From Apostichopus parvimensis (lineage: Eukaryota; Echinodermata; Holothuroidea; Aspidochirotida; Stichopodidae): DNA of 41,170 bases. The notes under the pieces were generated by a model that worked only from the letters and a program-made list of their open reading frames with translations, searched no databases and was not told where the DNA came from. A program made the position numbers and the translations under genes. This document shows, in pieces, positions 12,701-24,700 of the stretch; the first letter of the stretch is position 1; every line of letters begins with the position of its first letter. The stretch is from NCBI GenBank assembly GCA_000934455.1, contig KN884555.1, forward strand, positions 3,153-44,322, given 5' to 3'.

Positions 12701-15700
12701 TTTATTTCCTGCAACGTGCGAGGCATTTGGCAAAAATGTTCTTTGTACATCATCCCCCCTCCCGCATTCACACTTTCCCCTGGACACATCCCTGGTACAA
12801 ACAAATGCAGTTTGACAAAACTGGGTATCAAACCAGGCCAGTCCTTAGTTGAATTTATTTTCAATTAAAGATGTAATGACTGATACTACTTATTTCTTTT
12901 TGGGGGGATGTTTGTCACCATGATTAATGAGGGATATGCTCTGACATTCTCCCTGGATAAGTGTAACGACCTTGTTTCTTGTCTAATACCCACCATCATT
13001 ATCGATTATGTTGACGTCAAATGTGTCAAAGTTAGTATTAATGGTTGCGGTTCCAAGAGTGACAGCTACTAGAGACACTGTGAACTGGTGGCCAGCTGGT
13101 TCAAAAATGTTATCATCAACTATAGTTAAAGTATCCAAAGAGCACAATTGTGTAGCTAATATGGTGGCTGAACTAGGCACCACATAGTTGGTTGGTGAGA
13201 CAGCACTATTTGACAAACCTGGGAGTGAAACAAAAGAATAACTATTAAACAACAACGTTTTGTGCATATACAGAAGCTAACTTTAACCAGAGAGGTCAAC
13301 TGACTAGTCAATATTTTAAAACTTAATCTGGGAATAAATCCTGATTATATCAGTGCTATTTTGTGCTTTTGTCACGGCTGGTTACCAACACCGGAAAACC
13401 TCATTTGGGTAATACCCAAACTAAGGCCTGCAATAACCTGTGTCACCCACATCAATTTTTTACCGAATGAAGGTAGATATAATGTGAGTTATAGAATCTG
13501 AACCAATTTTATAATCCCGACATCTTTCATTTTCTGAAAAACCAAAGTTTGTACTTTATCTTTATTTCGAATGAAAAATGTCTATATTAAATATTTTAAC
13601 ATATCTGATACTTAGTCTTAAAGTAAGAGTTAATATATGTGATTCCCAGTACTCAATTCACAGCTGACATATGTGATACTAAGAACTAAATTAACAGCTA
13701 ACATATCTGATTCTCATTACTCAATTAACAGCTGACATATCTGATACTTAGTACTGAGTTAACAGCTAACATATATGATGCTTAGTACTAACTTAACAGT
13801 TAACATATACTTTTTACTAAATTAACAGCTAACATATCTGATACTGAGTACTAAATTAACAGCTAACATATCTGTTTCTCAGTAATAAATTAACAGCTGA
13901 AATATGTGATACTTAGTACTGAGTTAAAAGCTAACATATCTGATTCTTAGTACTAACTTAACAGTTAACATATACTTTTTACTAAATTAACAGCTAACAT
14001 ATCTGATACTGAGTCAGTGGCGTAGGAAGGTACTTTTGAGTGGGGGGGCTGAAGACTGATGGCCAGCCTGGGGGAGGGGTCCTCCCCTTTGGAAATTTTT
14101 TGCATTTCCAGGTGGCCTCAGATGCAATTTGGTGCAATATAGCACACTTCAACACCCACTCCATTTTGTATATAATTTTGCATTTGCACCTGGACTTAGA
14201 TGCAATTTGGTGCTCCAAATGAGATTTTTTTTCGCATTTAGAAATGAAAAAGGGGTTTTCTGACTTGCAAAGCGGGGGGCGGAATGATACTTCCGCCCCC
14301 CCATTTTTCACTGAGGGGGCTGGCGCCCCCAGCCCCCCCACCCGGTTCCTACGCCCTTGTACTGAGTACTTAATTAACAGTTAACACATCTGATTCTCAG
14401 TACTAAATTAACAGCTGAAATATGTGATACTTAGTAATGAGTTAAAATACACTATACATTTGCACATCTTGCTGATCATATATAGATATATTATTATCTA
14501 TTTAATATCTGATGATTAACTACTACAGTAATATTTAACATATCGGGGTAACTGGGCACAAAGTTATTTCAGCTAGGTATACACTATACATTTTGGGCTT
14601 TACAATTTAATATCTGTTGAGGTATACTTACTAACTACTGTATTAGTAGCTGATGCAGTGTCCAAGCACAAATTCAGATTTACTGTACCAACAGCTTCAG
14701 AACCTGTGAATTGGCTGGTTATAAACCGAACCTCTGGAACAATATTTGCTGGTAAAATAAAGAAAAGATAAAACAAGAGCTAGCATTAAAATGCAACGAT
14801 ATCTTAGTTCCTTAATTAACGCCTACTTTTCTAATTGAAATTCTGAGAAAATTATCATGCAGTCCTATTGCAGAAGTCCATGTTTATTCACTTTGTCAAT
14901 CATGATAAGGTAATGCCATGTTAAAAGATATTGACAACTTGCAGTCTAAGAGGTGATCCATAACAAATACATTTCTATTGCTTGGGTGCTATCCCAATGG
15001 TAGAATATTCATTCACACCATCATTAGTGGTGATCCCCAATCAATACATTTCTATTGCTTGGGTGCTATCCCAATGGTAGAATATTCATTCACACCATCA
15101 TTAGTGGTGATCCCCAATCAATACATTTCTATTGCTTGGGTGCTAACCCTATGGTAGAATATTCATTCACACCATCATTAGTGGTGATCCCCAATCAATA
15201 CATTTCTATTGCTTGGGTGCTATCCTTATGGTAGAATATTCATTCACACCATCATTAGTGGTGATCCCCAATCAATACATTTCTATTGCTTGGGTGCTAT
15301 CCTTATGGTAGAATATTCTTTCACACCATCATTAGTGGTGATCCGTAACCAATACATATCATACGACAGCTAATTGTACCACATATCAAGGAAAGTCCAA
15401 ACCAACAAGATAATACAAGGAAAGTCCAAATTTTGACGACTTTGATCCATTCCCTAGAGAAATGAAGGGATTTATCAAGCAAAAGTAGGTCACCCTTCAA
15501 ACAAACACATCTAAGAGTTATGGAAGAAGATATTTATGACAGGGTGATCTTTAAGCAGAGTGAATCGTATTTGCCTTGATTATATCCACATTGAAAGCCT
15601 TCACTGAAGAAGATTCCATAACATCTACTTGAACTAAACCTTTGTAATATGTTCTCTGATTTAATGCTTGATTAAAAATACTTTCAGGGGCTTGTTTTAC

Positions 15701-18700
15701 CATCATTTGCCAGGATGATAACAGTGTAGGTGTCAAGATTTGGATTGATCTGGATTCCTACTGGTGTTGCGGTACTAAGACTTAAGATGAACGTTTCGGC
15801 CAATTCGGTAACAGTGTCATCGTTGATGGTTATAGAAAGGGTTGTACAACTCTGACCGGCATCAATTGAACCAGCAGCTGGAGTTACGATGTCATTAAAA
15901 CTGGTTTGTGGATTAGATGAAGTGGTCAAGGCTAAAGAGGAGAGCAAAAAAACGATTAAGCAAGATGAAGACTGTTGGGAAAAATTTCCTAGTCAACATT
16001 AACATGATATGAACATGAGCTTATGATATTAACATGATAAGATCATGAGCTTAAAATATAATCATGTACTTTACTTTCAGACACATGATGACAAAGGAAG
16101 AATTTTAGCCTTGAAGTATCATAGACCAACAAAATAGAAACTTTTAACTTCAAGTAAAGTTTCAATATCTATTCAGGCTTTCAAGAGATTCAACTATAAC
16201 ATATCAGAAATCTCTGGAATGCTGCTTTAAGGATAACTCGATGATGCCGTTGGCACCTCAGTGCATGCCTAAATGCTTGTGTTAATCCATTGTCCTCATA
16301 ACTCAACCAAATAATGTTCTTTTAAACGTCAATAAACAATTGAAATTCAGCACCAATTGTCCTTGAAAGAAACTAATAGTACCCTAATGTAAAAAAATGT
16401 AAACATGTCATTTGAGACCATAAAAGTACTATGCTTTGCTATTCGAGTATTGTGTTGCACCTGAGTAACTGACCGAATAATGCTCTGCCCATGCTGTATC
16501 ATATCGGTAAATAGGCAAAATAACTCATGGCCGTGCCTCAATATACAACATCAATGTTTTTCTTCTTTCACTGTGTCAATTCTTAACGTTTTACGTCTGA
16601 GTAGATCAAAATTGCATTCAGGAAAGTGGTTACACAAGTTACACAAGTTAGGTGTTAATAATGACTGTAAAACTTAGCTGCACAATTATATTTCCAAATG
16701 TTGGCATATTATCTAAGTTGAAATATTATCTCTATCAGAAAACATTCTCAGAACACTATACCAGACCCTGATTGTCCGGCATCTCACTTATTGTTCCATT
16801 ATTTGGTCTGGTACATACAACACCAACCTTAACAATCTTACCATACTCCAAAAGGCAGCCATTCGCCACATAACACACTCAGCCCAGGCCCACGTGAGCA
16901 CACCAGTCCCCTATTTAAGAAACTCGACTTACTAAAATTGCACGATCTCATTAAAGTTAAAGCTTGCATTAGTTGCTATCAAGACCTGGAATGGATTACT
17001 ACCAGCTGCCTTTAACAATCTTTTAATCATAACATGAGGCTTGCTAATCATGCCCACTATAATCTTTACAATACCACCATTGGAAATTTTAGCCTAAAAA
17101 CCGTGCAACAAAAACATGGAATCTACTAACGAATGATTTAAAGAGTAAAATGTCAGTCACATCCTTTAAGAAGTGGTTTATATGTAAGGAAATGATAACT
17201 AGTTACTGACTACTGACAAATTAAACTTGTATATAATTACTACATATGTATTGAACATTTAATATGTTATTACATTTATGTATATGTGTATATATATATG
17301 TTTTCTTTTCTTTCTTCAGGGAGTCTTGAACACTGTTTTGCTTTTAAGCTTTATGGAAGACTTCCCTCTACTTTGTACTTTTGTGGAAAAACAAATAAAT
17401 AAAATAAGTTGGCTCGAAAATATGACAGCTACAGTCATCTGTCAGTAATACATACATACATACATACATATATATCTATATATATATATATATAGAGAGA
17501 GACCATACAATGATGTATCAATAGATTGCATGCAGCAGATTGACAATCAATAGAATATTCACATGACATGATATGATTTATGCATGAAATATTAATCAAG
17601 AGAGTGGAAAAAATTGAAAGTGGTACCATCTTAAAGTCTAAAATAGTGGTTTGCTGATCAATTTTGTAAACAACAAAACTTCTGAAGCAGATTCAATGTT
17701 TCTTATTCTAAATGCACTCTGACCAGGTGTGTTTAATTGAAAACAGCTGTCGCAATCGAGAGAAAGAAATTTATTTTCTGCTGCCCTCATGGCGCGAACC
17801 ATTTACCACGACATCACTGCGACCACCCATATGAACATGTTCATTACACAAATGTAACGTATATATATATACTCGTACCGTCCACTTTTTTTGCCCAATT
17901 CCACGGAGGGAAACATCTGAAAACACCTTTTTATTCATTGCAGTGGAAAGAAATAACACACTTTTGCAAGCTACATCGGTAATGTTACTATTGTGTTTTT
18001 GTCCCTTTTGGCGTTCCTTGTGTATGTTTCCTCCAAGGAGAAGCTCCGCCATTGCATATGTGTTTTTGCGGAATAGGAATAGAGATACAATGAGGAAGGA
18101 AGCCCTACCAAGTGCACTCGAGAGGAGGAAGGGCAGCCGGAATTCCAGGAAATACTCAGTAAGTGCCGTTTATACAGGTAAGACCAAAAGAAAGATACTA
18201 TTCAAGAGAAGAAAACTAACACTGGCTAGCCACGAAATTGGAATGGTTGTAAACAAAACAGAGAGATTTGATTGGTGCATGATCTGTTGGGCGGGGCTTG
18301 CAAATTTGGATTGATGTTTGTAGAATCTACGGACTCGTTAATAAATCTGGCGGAATTTCATTCAGCTCAAAATGTTTAACCAGAGATAACTGAATAAAAA
18401 TAATGAAAATTGATATGAAAATTGCAAAGCACAGTGTTATTTTCACTGAGCTTTAGGGCAGTAAGCTGAAGTTAAAATTTGGCAACACACATTGAGACTT
18501 TAAGCTAAACACCATTTCCTTTCAATCAGAAAAAGGGTTAAGGATACTTACTGAATAAGATATCAAATGTTCTGGGTAGGGTTTGTGGATCCAAGCAAAC
18601 TTGAACCGTGATGGTTTGGGCAGCTTCCATGACTGATATAACGGCAGACACTACTTGAAACTGTATCGTAACTGTAAGAGGAAGATATGCCATTAAGGTT

Positions 18701-21700
18701 CAAGATAAAATGTTGGTCATTTCCTTAATAAAATAACAGAAAGAGTTTTACTATCAATTGTTGGTAAAGATTTTTCCCCCTTACAGAAAAAAAAAAAAAG
18801 GTTGTAAGTTATATTCAAAATATATAAATTTTATCACCACATTCTCATATCATTTTAGTTCTTTCCCCTAATGAGAGTGTGGGCTGGGGTCTTCCATGGG
18901 TTGTTGACTAACTCCGATTTCCTAACAATACCAGGTAGAGCAATGACTTTTTACCTTTTATGGTATACTTTTCCTCTCTTTTCCCCTTGCAGCTGTAAAT
19001 CTTTTTATGTACTTCATAAATTACTTTTAAAAAAACAAAATTATTTTTGTAGGAATTACTAAAAAAAAAAAAAATTGTTGTTAAAGACCAAAAAGGTAAC
19101 CAGCAATCAAGAGGTACTTGGCTGAAGCTTCACAGCATTGAAGTGGAAGACATTGAAAACTAGCTTTGGAGTAATTGATAACTTTTCAGTGGAACTCTGC
19201 TTTTCTGTTAGTTTGACTGATATTTGCAATTTATGTGAGCAGTTTTATCTGTGGCTTTATTTCAAGTACTGTTAAGGTGAAAAGGTTGTGAAGTTTTGCC
19301 ATATACAGTCACTTTTATACAAACATGTGTTTGGTAAATACAAGGTCAAGATTCCATGACAGAAGCAATTTATAAATAAACTTTATGTAGTAGTAAAGAT
19401 AACCTAATTATGTAGCTAAATGTCTGATAAGTTGTAATGCCTGGGGATCCCAACAGGATCTGACTTTAATCTCTTTAATGAATTCAAAATCCTGAGCTAT
19501 GGCTATGTCTTGCTTTACTGCACTGATGGATTAAACAATTGTACAGTCTAAAAATATTGCAAAATGCAAATGACATATTGATTTCCAAAGTAAACTCACA
19601 ACAAATTTTTGGCGAATCAGATGAAATCCAGAAGTGAGACTTCTTCTGACAACTTTTTGTGGAAAATGTTTCAATTTTAGTAACTTTGAACTAAATTGTA
19701 GGTACTTCAGTAATATTACACAATGATACATTGAATGTATAGATGATACATATTGAATTTATTGATGATAAATTAAATGAAGGTTTACTTTAGAGATAGA
19801 AATAAAGGCAGTTAAAGGAAACTAAAGTTTGGTCAAAGACAATACTTTTGGACAACCAGATTTTAGTATAAACTTAAAAGAAGAATAATATTATACTTTC
19901 AAAATTTGAGAGTGTACAACAACGGCTGAGTATCTTCTGTTCTATTAACAATGGCAGCATTTGTAAACACAGTTCTGGGTTGATACGCTGCCATGTTGTT
20001 ACGCACATTTGTACTGTAGACACAGTTCTGGGCTGCGTCAGGAATACACGGTGGCGTCGGGCGATTGGCACTCGTGAGCGCTAAACAAGCTCTCGAAGGC
20101 ACAATTGCGTGGGCGAAGAAAAGAATTAACGGGAAATTCAAAATCACCTACCAGGCGTATTACAGAACTGGCCATTGTTGGTTGTTACTGTACAGTCACA
20201 CTGTGCAATTCCTCCAAGTGCAGTACATGTCCCACCATTACAAGGATTATTGAAACAAACATCAACCTCTGTAAAAGGGGAAGAAAGTTATTACACTATA
20301 ATTAGTCACAACGTCCACTAAAGTCACTTTAGCTAGTGGAAAATATCTACAAGAATTACAAAATTTGGTATTTCTTCATCAAGACTTAAACCATGTATAC
20401 CGGTCCGATAACAACAATAATAATATATATATATATGAATTACAACCTGTATGGAGAATATTTGTCAAAACACAAGTAATCTTCTTGTTCTTACCAATCA
20501 TGATGTAAGGTTTATAGATGAGAAACATGTGTCTAAATGGATTGTCAATTCTCTAGATCAAGAAAAGCATACATATTCAGTCACAAGACACACTCTGTTT
20601 TAATGTCAAATTTGTAGTCCATTCAAATAGAAATAAAAGGCCCTTTCTTCTTTATATAATTTTACAAAACATGTCATTTTATCAAAAATTTGGTGGAAAA
20701 AACCCCACAATAAATCAACACGTGCCATCGCAAAAGTAAAACTAGAGCAGCATTGCTGCTGAGTCTCAATAGTGTCATAACGGTAAATATACACTGTGAC
20801 TTTTGGGTCTAGAGGTACATGTGACGTGCATACCACTTTCCAAGCTTGATGTAGCGTTGATTAATACAAAAACAAAAACAAATAGCAAGTAGTGAACTTG
20901 GCTATTTGAGACTCACCATATCCCATATAAAGACATACTGTGGCTATGAACTTTTGAGAATTATAATACACTTACTCACTAACTCACCAAAGACATTTAA
21001 CACTGGTAACATCCTTCTATCACACATCAGGGATGTTTTAATAAAGGAAGAATCTGTTCTTCTTTTGCTTACCATTAATTATCAATGTGAAAACATCTTG
21101 CTGGTTGTTAACGATTGCACCATTTGTTGCTGTTAAAGTCACTGGAATGTTCTCAGTGCCTTCCAGGATGTTATCACTGAAGATGACTATCCTGACGGCA
21201 GCACAAGTATTGCCTATCGAAATGGTTCCTGTGGTCGGAACATTTATGTCAGCTGGAATACCTTGATTTACACTTAAGCCTGTCACAGAGAGTAAAACAA
21301 AAGCATCAGAAATATAACAACAACAACAACAACAACATCAGATATATCCATCATTTTTTCATTTAGAGCAGGACTGCAATATGTAACCTTGCATGTGTAA
21401 AAGCTGTATTTATAGCAGGTTATTGCAATGACAGGGCAGGTGCATGGCAAAAAAATACATTCAAACACGTGTAAACCATCTACTGTACCCTCGTTATGCC
21501 AACTTGTATGATCTGAAATCATGGAGAAGCCGGGAGATTCATGCGGGCCAACTGGGCAATTGATTGGAGAGCAGAGTAATGAAATGACTATTGAGACACA
21601 AAAGATCAAAAATTGTACCTACCAAAGGTAACACCAAAGATGCGAGGCACATTACTATTCAGACACACATTGATATCGATAAACCCAGCATTCTCCAGTA

Positions 21701-24700
21701 CAGTTGTGGTCGTAACTTGAAACTGGATCTGAACTGAAAAGAAGAAAAATTCAAGGCCATAAGAGCAGATAATATGGCAGGCTTAAGACAATAATTGATT
21801 CATTAAATTTGTTACAAAACTACTAAATAAGTTATTTCAATTTTTAGAATTTTATCATTTTATCAGAGACTTTCCCATTACCAGTTCCTGAGGAGAGACA
21901 ACATTGGTGTCACAAATTAATTTTTTCCTCCTAGTTGATTTCCTGGTCACCCAGTCGTAAGGTTGGCACTCTGTAAACACAGGGCTGCATGGATATTATA
22001 ACAGCAATTGTCTTAACACTTTGTGTGAAACAACACATGCATTTTACCAATGATGAACTCACACCCATCAATCCACATTTGTTTGAACATGAGAAGCTGT
22101 TCTTGATATACTATTGTAAATACTAATTTATTTTATCTGCTTGAGGGACTCAGCTGATATCAGATTATCTGCTTGAGTGAATAAGGTTAATTCATAGTCA
22201 CTAATGAGGAACCATAGGAATGATACTTCATCAAAATTTGATGGTTTCTTTTACTCATTGCAATATATTATATAAAATTGCTTGTACACCGACATTTCTG
22301 GTGTCACTTGCAAAGAGCTTACTTCTCTTATTGGCTACAAAGTTAACCTCATTTTTTTCTTTTTTGAGTGGGTGTTTTTTTTAGATTAGAAAGAGCAAAA
22401 AAGAAGAAGAAGAAGAAGAAAAAAAGAAAATCTCACGTTGATTTTGACACGTAGTTCCATCAAAGAATGTTGCAGAACAGTCACAAATGAATGCATTGTT
22501 AGCAACAGAACACACACCAGTGTTACAAGGACTAGGATTACACAATACTGTGAAGAAAATTGTTCCAAAAATCATTGTTTACACAATTTTTTTTAATCAT
22601 CTTCCTTGTTACCATCCATGCTACCCATATTCTAGCAATAAGATGATTACACTATGCAACAACCAATGATGCTTCATACCTCATTAAAAAGTTGTACTGC
22701 ATGTTACCAATGAGGATGCCCACAATTTAGCAGACATGCTGCCTTAATAATACTACCATCAAATTATGCTGAACATCTTCTGACATAAGAAGCTTAACAA
22801 TACTATCAACAATGGTGATGCCCATATTCCAACAAAAAGGTGCCCTCGTTACACTACTACTCAATGGTGATACCCATATTCCAACAAATAGGTGCCCTCA
22901 TTATACTACTACTCAATGGTGATGCCCATATTCCAACAAATAGGTGCCCTAATTATACTACTACTCAATGGTGAGGCCCATATTCCAACAAATAGGTGCC
23001 CTTATTATCCTGTCACCATCAATGGTGATGCCCATATTCCAACAAATAGGTGTCCTTATTATACTACCATCAATGGTGATGCCCATATTCCAACAAAAAG
23101 GTGTCCTCGTTACACTACTACTCAATGGTGATGCCCATATTCCAACAAAAAGGTGTCCTCGTTACACTACTACTCAATGGTGATGCCCATATTCCAACAA
23201 ATAGGTGCCCTCATTATACTACCATCAATGGTGATGCCCATATTCCAACATCATCAATATGCATAATAGCTAATGTTTATTCATGAATAAAAGTAGAATT
23301 AAGAAAACACTTATACACAAATAGTTAATCTTTGATGGATTTCGATGGGAGTTGCAGCTATTTATGATTTTAAATGCCTTTTAGGGTGGTAGGGACAATG
23401 CTGTTCATACATGTTCTAACCCTCAAAGAGACTGTCATCTCAATCTTGATGTAAGATTAACAGTAAAATTAGTAATTACCTGGAATGCTGCAGACGTCAC
23501 CAGTAAATCCAGTGTTAGTACAATCACACAGTGTTCCGATCTCTGAACAGATTCCTGGTCCACACGGTGTACTTGCACACCGGCCTATAATATGAAACAG
23601 AACACTAGTATGTGAACACAAATTCATAATGGTCCATTACACTGGTCCACAAGTTTGCAAGAAAAGGAAATTTACCAATTACATATTAGTTACTTTTGAC
23701 TGGACAAAGCCATATTTTTTACAAATTTGTTTGTGGTCTTGCATGGAAAAGCTTTCATAATAAAATATCTGCTTCATTTTGTGTTTGAAACCGATTAATG
23801 ATCACAAGCACTAGGCCTAATGACCTGGAATATTCCCAAGGTACTCACCGGGTATGTTAAATGAAAGGATAGATTGAGTATCACTGACTCTGAACGGTCC
23901 TTCAGCTTCAAAGCCAAATGAGACGGTCCCGGCAGGAGGAATGTTACCTTCCAAAAGTGGCACCAAAAAGGTCTGACAGTCGACATTTGCAGGAATATTG
24001 TAATAGTTTTCAAAAGTAGCATCGGTCACATCAATGATAGGACCACCCACATCGGAAATGTCTGTAGAATAAAATTGTAAAAATGACAAAGAAATAGAGT
24101 AGGCCAATAAACTTCATTAAGATGAAGTAAAAATGACACAAGTACTTTTCCATGGTGTTAAAAGCCTGTAACAACAATGCTGGCATGCAAACAAAACCAT
24201 CAACAAATAATATCTTTAGCCCAACTTATGGGCACTATTGTTCCTTGCTTAAAGGAAAATAAATGTGTTGTATATATTTCATCACCCAATATTATCATCA
24301 TACCAAATTCAGTTGATACAATATGACACTGTCTACTATCAATATACCTACTTCACACATGGTCAGGTACCACATCAGTCACTCCAATACTCCAACACGA
24401 GTGCCCTATGGCACCATCCAAAGATGGGTCTAAAAAAATGTTGGCTCAAAAAGATTTGCGCCCCAAAACAGTCCAAACAAAAATTGGTTCCCATAATGGG
24501 AATGACAAAATGTTGGGCCCTAATTGGTCTAAGATATTTAGGCCCATATGTACCAGCTATTGACCAACAACTGTATTCAAACTTTGGATACAATCCGATT
24601 TTAGGTTGTGGAGTTAATGCAACTTAAAAAATTGGGCCTAAATAGTACCAAAACTATTTTGCCCAAACAAAGTGGCTCAAAATAATTTTTTTCCCAAAAA

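Noticed and set aside
11970..12864. Long frames of 224-281 codons across the N gap
   Set aside because: They are made almost entirely of N and carry no information.
14015..14359. Glycine/proline-rich frames in the MITE
   Set aside because: They come from the C and G runs near the element ends and are not coding.
14952..15345. CRISPR-like regular spacing
   Set aside because: The whole 77-bp unit repeats; there are no unique spacers, and the window is eukaryotic. The same holds for the 43-, 46- and 52-bp arrays.
17943..18314. 123-codon plus-strand open frame as a gene
   Set aside because: Basic, low-confidence composition, no recognisable domain, and a competing frame in the same stretch. 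Kept only as a CpG-rich patch.
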